From Algoriphagus sp. A40 (lineage in GTDB: Bacteria; Bacteroidota; Bacteroidia; Cytophagales; Cyclobacteriaceae), in NCBI RefSeq assembly GCF_002002735.1, contig NZ_MUNY01000045.1, positions 124,001-188,000 of the forward strand: a stretch of 64,000 bases of DNA. The letters are read 5' to 3'. The notes under the pieces were generated by a model. The model ran no database searches. It was not told the DNA's origin and was given only the letters and a program-made list of their open reading frames with translations. Below, piece after piece: positions 33,466 to 43,026 of this stretch; within the stretch, counting starts at the first letter, position 1; every line of letters begins with the position of its first letter. The translations under genes were made by a program, and so were the position numbers.

Positions 33466-34213
33466 TATGAATTTTTCATATTACATTAAAACACCCCGCA
33501 TGCTCCCTATTACCCTCATCATCCTCGGTGGAATCCTCTTGATAGCAGGAATTGTTTTGCTGCTAAAATCACCGAAGTCAGAATCTCTAAACCAGGTCAT
33601 CCTGGCTGTAAAAGCAGACGGAATCATGACACCCAAGGAAGAGAAGCTGATCCGGGAGGTGGCTCAGAGTGAGGGAAAAAATGCAGACGCCGCGATAGCC
33701 CAGATCCGAAAAGAACTGGAAGAATCCGAGGAAGGAAGCGAAACGGAACTTATTGATGTCAATCAAAAAGCAGGATTGGATTTTGAGAAGTTTGTCGTCC
33801 AGAAGTTCGACAGAAAGTATTTCGATATCCGAAACTGGGCGGGAGATAAGTTTGTAGAAGGCAGATATGCAGATACCACTACGCAGCCTGATGTTCAGCT
33901 ATCGCTGAAACTTAGAGGTAATTCCTACCCTTTTGCCGTGGAATGTAAATGGAGAAATCAGCCCAAAGGTGAGTTTGTCCGTTTTGCCAATGATGGACAG
34001 CTGGAACGATATAAGACATTCGGACAACGGGAGAACTATCCTGTTTTCATTGTATTGGGAATTGGCGGCAAGCCTTCCGATCCTGCGGAATTGTATATTA
34101 TACCGCTTCTTGATCTGAACAAGCCCATACTTCACCGGGGAGCCTTGGGAAAGTATCGAAAGAAGGTTGACTCAGACTTCTTTTTCGACCAAGAGTTGAA
34201 TAATCTTAGATGA
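33455..34213 (+). CDS. Membrane-anchored PD-(D/E)XK nuclease-like protein
   Basis: A 252-residue protein with one N-terminal membrane helix (LPITLIILGGILLIAGIVLLL, about 17-37), a short TerB-like acidic helical stretch (AVKADGIMTPKEEKLIREVA), and a C-terminal PD-(D/E)XK core: TTTQPDVQLSLKLRG (D146) and YPFAVECKWRNQ (E163, K165). It starts within the AbiGi gene (11-bp overlap); an ATG at 33467 is possible. It probably forms a unit with AbiGi. Confidence 0.72.
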   Translation: MISSMNFSYYIKTPRMLPITLIILGGILLIAGIVLLLKSPKSESLNQVILAVKADGIMTPKEEKLIREVAQSEGKNADAAIAQIRKELEESEEGSETELIDVNQKAGLDFEKFVVQKFDRKYFDIRNWAGDKFVEGRYADTTTQPDVQLSLKLRGNSYPFAVECKWRNQPKGEFVRFANDGQLERYKTFGQRENYPVFIVLGIGGKPSDPAELYIIPLLDLNKPILHRGALGKYRKKVDSDFFFDQELNNLR

Positions 34214-34327
34214 GAAAGCTCTTAAAACCTCACTACCTCGGCATGAAAGGCATTTGCTCCAATTCGGAAGAGACTACCCACATCGCATTAGATTGGACCG
34301 GTGATCGAACTAAAGCCCAGCCCATTT

Positions 34328-34765
34328 TCATCTCTTTTCAGAATATCTAGGTCGTCCAACCCATCGCTCGGTAACCAGAAAGGTGTCCGAATCTCCGATT
34401 TGGTAGCTGGATTTATCACAGGAAAAACACAAAAATGAAACGACCTCTCCTGATTCCAAACTTAGCGATACTTCGTAAGCATCTTCCCTATATTCGGAAA
34501 AAACTGAAGTCGGACTGGGCTGATCTGTAAACATGGAAGGAGGTCCTTCCCATCTCCCCTTCGAAAAAGAATACCCTAATACAGTTCCCGTGACCGGAGA
34601 GGATTTCCCCAGCAAGTCGTTTAACAAGAAAAAACCCATACACAAAATCACGCCTCCAATGAAGATTCTAAATCCCCGCATGATCTTTTTGTCGGTTTCT
34701 TCTTGCTGCTTCAATATCCGGATCCGTTCCTCTTCCCGATAACGCCAATCATCTAAATATCTCAT
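34328..34765 (-). CDS. Hypothetical single-TM protein
   Basis: A 145-residue protein with a charged N-terminal helix (RYLDDWRYREEERIRILKQQ), one membrane helix (GFRIFIGGVILCMGFFLLND) and an extracytoplasmic beta-rich part with two Cys (FLCFSCDKSSYQ). The CxxxC suggests a redox or metal role but no family is recognised. An in-frame TTG two codons upstream (34771) is an alternative start. It converges with the defence operon. Confidence 0.55.
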   Translation of the reverse strand: MRYLDDWRYREEERIRILKQQEETDKKIMRGFRIFIGGVILCMGFFLLNDLLGKSSPVTGTVLGYSFSKGRWEGPPSMFTDQPSPTSVFSEYREDAYEVSLSLESGEVVSFLCFSCDKSSYQIGDSDTFLVTERWVGRPRYSEKR

Positions 34766-34918
34766 AAGCAAAAAATTACATACTCATAAATATAAGTTAG
34801 TTTTTAAAAAATTGAAAAGTGTACCCTTATAAATTTGCCGAGCTTGCCTTCCCATTGGAAAAAATGGGCAGATCCGTTTGTCAAAAAAGCAAATCTTTAC
34901 CCCATCAACAGTTTCCCA

Positions 34919-35485
34919 ATGTCTACGCCGATCTTTACTACCAAAAAACTGGAAAAAATGATCCAGAAGTACATCAAGCCCAAAGAGAACGTCGGAGACC
35001 CTGGGATTCTCGGAAAATGGAACGCTACTGTCTTCTACGTCAACCGGAGAAAAAATTGGCTGCTATTTAATCCCAAAACCCATTATTCGGTGATCCTGGA
35101 AAACATCACGGCCAAAGACCTGGTGAACATTCAAGAAAAATTCCGAGAGGAGTTCTTCCTACAGCTGGTCGTAGATGGGATTGATATCACCCAAAAACAG
35201 GTCGACTGGCTCGTGGAAGACCTCAGTTTCCACTCTACCGATGCAGACCGAAGTGCTTTGGGATATATCAATGAGATATTGTATGCTATAGATTGCCATC
35301 AAGACTTTGAGTACTACAAGAGCCTCGCCGAAATAAACGTCTACCTCAATAACTGTATCTTCAGTCTAGACGGCTCTTCCAAATATACCCGATGTACCAA
35401 ACCCAGAGATGAAATGGGAAAAATACTGAGGGCATACATCGGAACAGAACGGGACATGCCCATCCATCCTACCTCGTTAAACTGA
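34919..35485 (+). CDS. DUF6933-like hypothetical protein
   Basis: A 188-residue protein beginning MSTPIFTTKKLEKMIQKYIK, then GKWNATVFYVNRRKNWLLFN and THYSVILENITAKDL. This resembles the DUF6933 family of uncharacterised proteins; the match is from memory. I placed the start at 34919 because the 28 residues upstream do not fit. It is a single-gene unit flanked by minus-strand genes. Confidence 0.6.
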   Translation: MSTPIFTTKKLEKMIQKYIKPKENVGDPGILGKWNATVFYVNRRKNWLLFNPKTHYSVILENITAKDLVNIQEKFREEFFLQLVVDGIDITQKQVDWLVEDLSFHSTDADRSALGYINEILYAIDCHQDFEYYKSLAEINVYLNNCIFSLDGSSKYTRCTKPRDEMGKILRAYIGTERDMPIHPTSLN

Positions 35486-35940
35486 CGGACTCACCGCAGT
35501 AATTTTAACTTCTTATTAATGCTCTCCCAGTTGCAAGCTTTAAAGTGCTTGAATCAAAGATTGAGCAGAATGTGGCATCTACGGTTGCAACCGGGCCTGC
35601 CTTTGGACGGAATGACAAATCGTTATCCCCCGCTAAACGACTCACTCTTTTATGGATGCTTTTGACCGGCTTAGTTTCAGTTCAATACCGAGAACCAACT
35701 GCGTGAAACAGGATCTATGGCTATCCGGTGAGTTGGAGATTGCAACCCATCCCGAACTCGAAGCCGAAAAGATGTCGGCTAATTACTGGATTAAGCGGAT
35801 CACTTCGACCAGATTTGCATCATAGCTGGGAACAGCTTTGATTGGTGCATCTTTCAGTTTCTGCTCGAATCTTGTGGGGCATGCCTTACCAAGATCGGTA
35901 TTTAACCCATAACCAGTTATCACCCCTCTTCCCGACCGCA
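35486..35940. other. Intergenic region with no convincing gene
   Basis: About 455 bp. A 57-codon plus frame (35652-35825) contains HPELEAEKMSANYWIKRITS but has no recognisable family. The stretch may contain decayed coding sequence. Confidence 0.4.
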
Positions 35941-36249
35941 TCAAAGGATCTTACCGAAATCTTCGTCCAGTTCCACACTCTTTTTACTTGCCTTTTGCTT
36001 GGCAGCGAGTTCATACTTTTCCAGTAATTCCAGGATGTCTTTTCTGAACTGCGGATCGTCTATGGGAAAGCCGGACATACTGAAATTCTCATTGAGGATC
36101 TGGATAAGATTCCTCGGAAAAACCTGTTTTCCGTAAAATGCCGCATCAGCGACATGAACAATCTGGTTGTCAATATCCTGAAAGATGATTCCTTTATCGG
36201 ATTTGTCCAGCATGGACAGCGATTCTTTGACCAGTTTTCTGAAATTCAT
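35941..36249 (-). CDS. Small hypothetical protein
   Basis: A 102-residue soluble protein (MNFRKLVKESLSMLDKSDKG, AFYGKQVFPRNLIQILNENF) with an acidic/basic helical C-terminus (ELLEKYELAAKQKASKKSVE). No family is recognised. The start at 36249 follows an A/T-rich leader. It stands alone between the DUF6933-like gene and a DinB-fold gene. Confidence 0.5.
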   Translation of the reverse strand: MNFRKLVKESLSMLDKSDKGIIFQDIDNQIVHVADAAFYGKQVFPRNLIQILNENFSMSGFPIDDPQFRKDILELLEKYELAAKQKASKKSVELDEDFGKIL

Positions 36250-36456
36250 ATTTTTTTAAATTAATGACAGCTTGTCTTTTTGATAGGGCAGTCGGAAAGA
36301 CACAGGAAAAACGCGGATGGTTTTGTCTGCTGGGACCAAGGAAAGAACTCAAAATTCCAGCGCGGCCTATGATCCTGAAAGAAACAAAACTTGACCAATC
36401 TATCCCAAGTCTAGTCCACTTGGCCCTAAGGGAATTGAAAATACCGGAAGTCCGGA

Positions 36457-37299
36457 TCACGCCATTACCGCCAGGGCTTTTAGAAAGTGCAGCGCCAGTT
36501 CACGGTCTCCCCTAAAAACAACCGCTTCCACTGCTTCATTGGGGACAATACCTTTGCTGAATATCCTCCATGCAAATTCTGCTGGAACGGTCAGCTCAGC
36601 GCTGGGAACCACTTTAGAAAAAGGCAGAAGCTGCCAACCCACCTTCCCCCTTTTGAGCCACCAGGTTTGGCTGAACTCTCCTTCAACCGTGAATTTGACC
36701 AGTGTTCCGAGAGGCCTGTCCATTTGCCGGTAGTGGTACGGTAGCGCTCTCATGGATGTTTCCAGATAAGGCTGATACAGTCTTTTAGAAAGCAGGGTAT
36801 GATTTCCGGGGTCGAGGGCGTAAAAGATCTGCTGGGTATGGTGCCATTTCTCGGTGTATTCCCGTGCCACATGAAACCAGTTGGGAGATTCCTGTTCACC
36901 CGCCCAAGCCACTGAGAACAGCGCCTTGTCAAATGGCTTGAGTGAACGGATGAGATTCCGGTATTCTTTCCCGGAAGATTCCAGCAGGGCTGTCAGCACT
37001 TCCGGGCTAAGCCGGTTGGTGGCAGTTACCCAATCCGCATTCAGTCTGTTAAGAAAGCCCACCAGATCCCCATAACCCTCAGTCCGGCCCGGGCTTTCGC
37101 CGAAGTAACTGTCACGCAACATGGAGACCGCCCTGAGGTTGCCGTCAAGGAGATGGGCGGCAACCTGCTTTACTGTCCAGGAGCCCGCCAGAGTCCGGCA
37201 ATGCCATTCTTCCCAGCTTAAACTCTTTAATTTGGCGAGCAACATTTCATCAAGTTCCTGAAAAAGATGTCTGGTCCGGATGGGAATAGAAGCGTTCAT
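36457..37299 (-). CDS. DinB/maleylpyruvate isomerase-fold protein
   Basis: A 280-residue protein with the DinB-like four-helix pattern: WHCRTLAGSWTVKQVAAHLL (metal-site His near residue 48), then a long helix and REYTEKWHHTQQIFYAL with a second His pair. This matches the mycothiol-dependent maleylpyruvate isomerase N-terminal family. Members use thiol cofactors or metal for diverse chemistry; the substrate is unknown. A C-terminal SCP2-like segment (FAWRIFSKGIVP) completes the usual architecture. Confidence 0.75.
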   Translation of the reverse strand: MNASIPIRTRHLFQELDEMLLAKLKSLSWEEWHCRTLAGSWTVKQVAAHLLDGNLRAVSMLRDSYFGESPGRTEGYGDLVGFLNRLNADWVTATNRLSPEVLTALLESSGKEYRNLIRSLKPFDKALFSVAWAGEQESPNWFHVAREYTEKWHHTQQIFYALDPGNHTLLSKRLYQPYLETSMRALPYHYRQMDRPLGTLVKFTVEGEFSQTWWLKRGKVGWQLLPFSKVVPSAELTVPAEFAWRIFSKGIVPNEAVEAVVFRGDRELALHFLKALAVMA

Positions 37300-37583
37300 G
37301 CAGGTAGGTTTTCGCTAAATAGCCAAAAGGCACACTCTTTTCAAAATGAAGATTTGGGCAGGACCAAAAAAGGCACTAAGATGTCTTCAGGAGGAAGAAA
37401 CTATCTGGCGGAGCAAATACAAAATAGATTTTAAGGCATGGCGCCGAAACCGGAATAGACTTACCAACTTCTACAAATCCCCTCCCAAATCAGATGATTA
37501 ATCTAAACAACCAATCCAGTTGAAAGCTACCACCGAATGGTCAGAAAAGTCACTAAAACCAAAGGATCTGTCGGTTATAAACA
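37300..37583. other. Intergenic region with a doubtful 51-residue ORF
   Basis: A plus-strand frame at 37346-37501 encodes a basic peptide (MKIWAGPKKALRCLQEEETI, then WRRNRNRLTNFYK). It is coherent in composition but has no homology I recognise. No other feature is visible. Confidence 0.3.
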
Positions 37584-39851
37584 TTAGGGTTTATTACTCT
37601 TTACCAATTCTAAAACTCTCCAACCGTCCACCACTTCCAACTCATTCCATTCCCCCCGTCCTTTTAAATCAGGAAGTCTTTTTCCTGCCTTTGAAATCCA
37701 AATGGAATGGTCCACCGCCCGTTCAACAATCCAATCAGGGTCCGCTTGAAGATTAATCAAGCGACCTTTCCAACCCTCATTCTCTTGAAACTGTGTCTCC
37801 CGATTCAAGCTCTCATCGCCATCATACACCGAAATCACTTCCAGATCCGAATTAAAAAGCACCGAAGGCAGGCGCTTATTGTATATAATTACCTCTTTGG
37901 CCGTAGCCTCATTCTTTTTTATCCATTCAGTCACTCGATGCGTGTCGTTTGTCAAGCCCGGATTTTGGCTCATGAAATAGGTTGACATTCCGGTCAGTCC
38001 CATTGTAAAAATAAAAGCAGAAATCACGGTTCGATCCATTCTTCGGATTTCTACTTTCTGTAAAGCGGCAAGAATAGAGGCAGTAATAAACCAGATGAAG
38101 TAAAACTTGAAATTCAAGCTAATCTTAGGCTCAATAAGTGGCAAAGCGACCAAAGCCAGCATCAACAAAACATGAAAACCCTGCTGCCATTGCTCCCAGA
38201 TTTTTTGTTGGGAATCAGTAAGCTTTTCCCAATAATTAATCGCTCCAATCGCCAATCCAGAATATAAAGGCAAGATGTATAACACCAATTTTGACTGACT
38301 CAGCGAGAAGAAAACCAGCGGTAAAAGCACCCACATGACCAAAAGAGCTCCTTGGGTACCGAAATCAGTTCTTTTGAGGGGAATCTTTTTAAGCAAAATA
38401 ATCACCCAAGGAAATGCTGTTCCCAGTAAAACAGCCCCATAAAACCAAAATGGCTGGCCACGGTGGAAGGCATCTGATGCGAAGCGATCTATCGTGTGTT
38501 TGAAGAGGAAGTAATTCAGAAAGCGATCATCTTCTGACTGTAATAAAACAAACCAACTCAACCCAATTCCCAACATCAATGCGATTCCGGCCAAGTGAAT
38601 CTTAAGCGCACCCATTTTCTTTTTCATCACAAGTCCTTGATAAATCCATATCAGAACAGGTATAATCAACACCACAGGGCCTTTTGTCAAAAACCCAATT
38701 CCCAGAAAAACATAACAAAGAAGGAGCTTCCAGGGCTTTTTATCCTCCAAAAAACCAAACCAGAAATACAATGCTGTCAAAACGAATAGTGTCAAAAATG
38801 TATCTGTAGTAAGCGCCCTGCTTCCAATAATCAAGGCTGGAAATGACGCATACAGCATGGCGGAAAGAAAGGCAGGGTTGGATCGCTTAAAGAAAATCAA
38901 TGCGATCTTATACACGAGCCATATCTGTAGGAGTACAGAAATCTGAAGTAAGAACCTAGCCGAAAACGGAGAAACCCCCATGACTTTATAGCTCAAAGCA
39001 GTCAGCCAATAGGTCATTGGTGGCTTGTGGTAATGGTAAATCCCCATCAGCTGAGGATGCAACCAATCACCTGTTTGCACCATTTCCTTGGCAATCTGCG
39101 CATAGCGAGCTTCGCTGGATTCGGTTACAGACCAAGCTCCCAAATTGAGAAACAAAGCCATTCCAACAAAAGCCAGCAGCAAGGTCATTCTCACACTTTT
39201 TATCCGATCCAGAAAACTGAGTTTTGCTTCATTTGCTTTTCCGAAGTGGATCATGAGATTCCGCCCATAAACCAAAATCCCAAAAGCCTGACCGATAAAC
39301 AGCACAGAGTCTTTTCGCAGTATTGCATAGGAGGCAATAAGAACCGCGCCTACCAAACTGATGTACCAAAAGCTCAAAGGAAACTGGGATTCTTTGCTTC
39401 GCTCGGATTCAAACCATTGCACCACAAATCGAGTAGTAAAAACAATCTGCCCTAACGTACCCCAAGTAAGCAGCATCCCACTGATCTCTGGATTGTGCAC
39501 CAAACTGTGAAAGTCGTAGTGCGCATGGAAAACCAAGTATCCCAAAAATAGAATTGGTAAGAAAAGAAAGCCTAATCGAATCCACCTCGGAAAGAGCTGC
39601 CAGGCATTCTGGATTTTCAGATTTCGGATGTAAATAAAATACCCAACAATTTGCCCCCCGACGATCACCAGGTCCTGACGAAAAGTTCCGTAAACCAGCA
39701 AAAGAAAAGAAGCAATTAAGCTGAGTTGCCAAAAAACAACCGGAGAAAGCACTTTTCCGGCTTTCTCAGACTTGACTAGTTGGATTACAAAACGGGCTGA
39801 GAAAAGCCCTTGAGCGAGAAACCCAATCCCCAGAAGTAAAGAATTATTCAT
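37584..39851 (-). CDS. ArnT-like GT39 glycosyltransferase with tandem LAB_N domains
   Basis: A 755-residue polytopic protein. Two successive lipid-A-biosynthesis N-terminal (LAB_N) modules occupy about 7-72 (GFLAQGLFSARFVIQLVKSE) and 129-197 (GTLGQIVFTTRFVVQWFESE). A GT39/PMT-type transferase follows: SVTESSEARYAQIAKEMVQT with the acidic E-x-RYA motif, and YHYHKPPMTYWLTALSYKVM. ArnT relatives add aminosugars to lipid A from a polyprenyl donor. The gene overlaps the GT2 gene by 8 bp. Together they would modify lipid A or a similar glycolipid. Confidence 0.85.
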   Translation of the reverse strand: MNNSLLLGIGFLAQGLFSARFVIQLVKSEKAGKVLSPVVFWQLSLIASFLLLVYGTFRQDLVIVGGQIVGYFIYIRNLKIQNAWQLFPRWIRLGFLFLPILFLGYLVFHAHYDFHSLVHNPEISGMLLTWGTLGQIVFTTRFVVQWFESERSKESQFPLSFWYISLVGAVLIASYAILRKDSVLFIGQAFGILVYGRNLMIHFGKANEAKLSFLDRIKSVRMTLLLAFVGMALFLNLGAWSVTESSEARYAQIAKEMVQTGDWLHPQLMGIYHYHKPPMTYWLTALSYKVMGVSPFSARFLLQISVLLQIWLVYKIALIFFKRSNPAFLSAMLYASFPALIIGSRALTTDTFLTLFVLTALYFWFGFLEDKKPWKLLLCYVFLGIGFLTKGPVVLIIPVLIWIYQGLVMKKKMGALKIHLAGIALMLGIGLSWFVLLQSEDDRFLNYFLFKHTIDRFASDAFHRGQPFWFYGAVLLGTAFPWVIILLKKIPLKRTDFGTQGALLVMWVLLPLVFFSLSQSKLVLYILPLYSGLAIGAINYWEKLTDSQQKIWEQWQQGFHVLLMLALVALPLIEPKISLNFKFYFIWFITASILAALQKVEIRRMDRTVISAFIFTMGLTGMSTYFMSQNPGLTNDTHRVTEWIKKNEATAKEVIIYNKRLPSVLFNSDLEVISVYDGDESLNRETQFQENEGWKGRLINLQADPDWIVERAVDHSIWISKAGKRLPDLKGRGEWNELEVVDGWRVLELVKSNKP

Positions 39852-40590
39852 GGATTACGGCTTTTTGCCCTTTGACCGAATTTTCAGAAATGGTATAGAC
39901 TGACTGGCGATTCATCATCCAGCGCAAAGCAAGCGTATCCTGAAGCGGTGATAAAAGCCGATTCCAAAGATTAAACTTGGATTTTCCGGTGATTCTCGGG
40001 AAATGCTTTACTGGGATTTCTTTTACTTTTTTGCCCTGAATCAATGCCAAGGCTGGAAAGAATCGATGCATCCCTTTAAAAAAAGGCATATCCATAGCAA
40101 CAGATCTACTCATGATTTTCAACGGACAACCGGAATCATGAACGCCATCATGCAGCATAGAATCTCTAAACCAATTGGCAAAAGTGGAAGACATTTTCTT
40201 CACCGTACTGTCCTTGCGTCCCTCTCTTCTGCCTGTGACAAAATCATAGGCAGGAAGCATTGCTTCCAGTTTGAGAAAGTCAATTGGATCTGTTTGCAAG
40301 TCCGCATCAATATAGCCCACCCATTGAGTCGTTGATTTTTCGAAACCTGCCCAAATGGCAGCACTCAATCCAGCATTTTTTTCAAAAGAGATGTATCCAA
40401 CATAGTCATGAAGCGCTGCAAGTTTCTTGATTTCATTCAGGCTATTATCAGTGGACCCATCATTGACAAAGAGTAGATTCACTTCAAATTTTGAGGAATT
40501 GATATACGCTTCGAAAGCCGGTAAAAGTCGGGCAATCCCTTCCTCTTCATTGAATACAGGGATAACGATGGTGATTCTGTTAGCTTTCAT
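39844..40590 (-). CDS. GT2 polyprenyl-phosphate glycosyltransferase (ArnC/DPM1-like)
   Basis: A 248-residue protein with GT2 landmarks: RITIVIPVFNEEEGIARLLP, LLFVNDGSTDNS, and YIDADLQTDPIDFL (DxD-type metal site). It lacks the C-terminal membrane helices typical of ArnC, so is closer to DPM1-like short enzymes. It would make the polyprenyl-phosphate sugar donor for the overlapping GT39 enzyme. I start it at 40590; an upstream Met at 40605 is possible. Confidence 0.85.
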   Translation of the reverse strand: MKANRITIVIPVFNEEEGIARLLPAFEAYINSSKFEVNLLFVNDGSTDNSLNEIKKLAALHDYVGYISFEKNAGLSAAIWAGFEKSTTQWVGYIDADLQTDPIDFLKLEAMLPAYDFVTGRREGRKDSTVKKMSSTFANWFRDSMLHDGVHDSGCPLKIMSRSVAMDMPFFKGMHRFFPALALIQGKKVKEIPVKHFPRITGKSKFNLWNRLLSPLQDTLALRWMMNRQSVYTISENSVKGQKAVIHE

Positions 40591-40610
40591 GGAAATTCTC
40601 TTCAAAACCG

Positions 40611-43019
40611 TTAAAACTTATAAGTGTACCCTACCCGAATCACCTGCGTCTCGTAATAATCAGCGCTCGTGTAACTGAAGTCATTTCCATCAATGGTCTT
40701 CTTGATTACCATGGTATTCAGCAGATCAGTGGCATTGAAGAATACCTCTCCCTTCCCTTGCTGTACAGTTCGCTTCAGGCCCACATCCAGGGAGAATCTA
40801 GCCTGAATCTTCCCCTGCGGAAAAATATCCGGTGCCAAATAAACCGCCGTCAATTGTCCGGAAAAGCTGTCCGAAAACTTGAATTTGGAGTTCCATTTGA
40901 CGTTTCCTGAGAAAATCTCCTGCTCGGCAGCGGTAAATGTGTGCGGAATTGGATAAAGGTTTTCGACAGTAAATGCATCGATCTGATTGTGGTATCCGGT
41001 TAGATTCAAGTCAAAAGAATACCAATCGGTGACATTCTGATCCCAAATAATTTCCAAACCTGAGTTATAACTTTTGTCGGCATTCTGATAGATCGCATAG
41101 ATCAGCCTGCTTCCCGGCACCGTTGTCGAGATCCGGGTGATTGTGCCATTTACCATCCGGTGATATGCTGCGGTGTATAGGTATCCAGTGCTCCAGCCAG
41201 CTTTCCAACCAAGTTCGTAGGAATTGGTGAATTGAGGTTTCAAGGCAGGATTTCCCACTTTGATAATCTCAGCATCATCGTACTTCGGAAAAATCCGAAT
41301 GTCCACTTCATTTGGTCGATCCACACGCCGGTTGTAAGAAGCTGTAAGCTTATTCAGCTCATTGATTTTATAGGAAATCCGTGTATTCGGAAATGGCTGA
41401 AAGTAATTGTAACCATCGCTTTTGTAGGTAGGGTGGTTTGGATTCACTTCATAATCCAGGTCCACATATTCCAGTCTTAATCCTACTTCCCCTTCCCACT
41501 TTTTACTTTCATAGATATAATTTCCATAGACGGCCGGTATGATTTCTCTGTAAGTAGCTGCTCCACCTGCCAAAGAGTCAATGGGAGAATTCAAGCCTGG
41601 AAAAAACTGCATATTGGTAGGAATCCAGCGTTTGCGCAATTTCAAGCCTGTTTCAAGACGTCCATTTTTCAAGGGTTGCACATAGTCAAGCGTCAGATCT
41701 ATCACATTCTCATCCGAAAGCAGTTTGAATGCATCCTCCCCGGTATAGGTCGGCAGCGTATTGGTGAAAAAATACTGTTCGTCTTCCCGATGAAAGGTAT
41801 AATTCAAGCCTGCAGAAAGGTTGTGTCCTGGGTCCGCAAAATTATGCTTGAAAGCTGCCGTAGCCATCACGGTCGTTTTTAGCTCATCCTCCAGAAACTG
41901 CCAAAGTCTCAATAGCTCTGAGAGATCTTCATTGTAAAAAGGCTGATCTCCACGGTCGATAATCTTTTCACTTCCAAACATGCCCGAAACCGTGAGCGTG
42001 TTGACAGCATCGATAGTCCAATCCACACCCGCCCGAGTGGTCAGGAAGTTGGTGTTTCTATTCCGCTTCAACTGTTGATTGATGACGGTACCATCGTCAT
42101 AAGTCCGGGTCACGAACTCATTTTTATTCAGTGTTTGTGTGTAGAGATTATCCGCCTGAAAGAAAAAATTCACATCCTTTTTTCGGTAATTCAGTGAAAG
42201 GGATGGATTGACCTTTGGAGTAGCCTGATACTGTGGTCGAATTCCCGGGAGGTTTGCTTTTTTCTCCCAAAGCGCACCAAGACCCAGTGCCATTCCTACA
42301 GTTCCGTTAAATCCTTCCTGTTTTTCCTTTTTGAGAATGATATTGATGATTCCACCGTTTCCGTTGGCATCAAACCTAGCAGAGGGATTGTTGATGATTT
42401 CGATCTTTTCGACCGAGGATGCAGGCAAATTATCCAGCCCAGACTGGTTGCCAAAGCCTGTCAAAGCTGTCTGTTTTCCATCGATCAGTACAGTTACACG
42501 GTTGTTACCACGTATTTGAACCTGTCCCTCGACTACGGCAACACCCGGAAGATTGGACATGGATTGCAGGACAGAGCCCCCACTTTGGCTAATGTTCTCG
42601 CTCAAATCGTAGGTTTTCTTATCCATTTTGGAGCTTAAGGCATCCTGAACCCCAATAACTTCCACTGCTCCCAGTTCTTGATAGGAATCAGTCATCCAAA
42701 TCTCGCCAACATTCAAAAAGGCAGAGCTCGAACCGACAAATAAGGGTGATTGAATGGTTTGGAACCCAATAAAACTAGCTTCCAATACGTACTCTCCCGG
42801 TGCTACATCCGAGAGCGTAAAAAGCCCTGATTCATCAGAAATCGCTCCGGTAACGAAGGCTGAATCTGCGCCAGTCTTAAGTACCACATTTACGAATGGT
42901 AAAGCCTCCTTAGAAGCCTCGCTCATAATTTTTCCTGACAGCTTTACTTTCGACTCTTGGGCGAAAACAGCCTGAGAAAGTGAAAATAAGAAAATAAGGA
43001 GTTGATTTTTAATTTCCAT
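40611..43019 (-). CDS. TonB-dependent outer-membrane receptor
   Basis: An 802-residue protein from MEIKNQLLIFLFSLSQAVFA (signal peptide), a carboxypeptidase-regulatory-like domain (VKLSGKIMSEASKEALPFVN), a plug (SVLQSMSNLPGVAVVEGQVQ, VTVLIDGKQTAL) and an OMP_b-brl_3-type barrel ending in YKF. Such proteins are common in Bacteroidota and import unknown ligands. I chose the start at 43019; the longer frame to 43088 has no signal. It lies 7 bp after the PepSY-like gene and before the GT2 gene in the same direction. Confidence 0.87.
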   Translation of the reverse strand: MEIKNQLLIFLFSLSQAVFAQESKVKLSGKIMSEASKEALPFVNVVLKTGADSAFVTGAISDESGLFTLSDVAPGEYVLEASFIGFQTIQSPLFVGSSSAFLNVGEIWMTDSYQELGAVEVIGVQDALSSKMDKKTYDLSENISQSGGSVLQSMSNLPGVAVVEGQVQIRGNNRVTVLIDGKQTALTGFGNQSGLDNLPASSVEKIEIINNPSARFDANGNGGIINIILKKEKQEGFNGTVGMALGLGALWEKKANLPGIRPQYQATPKVNPSLSLNYRKKDVNFFFQADNLYTQTLNKNEFVTRTYDDGTVINQQLKRNRNTNFLTTRAGVDWTIDAVNTLTVSGMFGSEKIIDRGDQPFYNEDLSELLRLWQFLEDELKTTVMATAAFKHNFADPGHNLSAGLNYTFHREDEQYFFTNTLPTYTGEDAFKLLSDENVIDLTLDYVQPLKNGRLETGLKLRKRWIPTNMQFFPGLNSPIDSLAGGAATYREIIPAVYGNYIYESKKWEGEVGLRLEYVDLDYEVNPNHPTYKSDGYNYFQPFPNTRISYKINELNKLTASYNRRVDRPNEVDIRIFPKYDDAEIIKVGNPALKPQFTNSYELGWKAGWSTGYLYTAAYHRMVNGTITRISTTVPGSRLIYAIYQNADKSYNSGLEIIWDQNVTDWYSFDLNLTGYHNQIDAFTVENLYPIPHTFTAAEQEIFSGNVKWNSKFKFSDSFSGQLTAVYLAPDIFPQGKIQARFSLDVGLKRTVQQGKGEVFFNATDLLNTMVIKKTIDGNDFSYTSADYYETQVIRVGYTYKF

Positions 43020-43026
43020 CCAATTC

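Noticed and set aside
35652..35825. 57-codon plus-strand frame in the gap after the DUF6933-like gene
   Set aside because: Too short, no family; kept only as a note in the intergenic entry.
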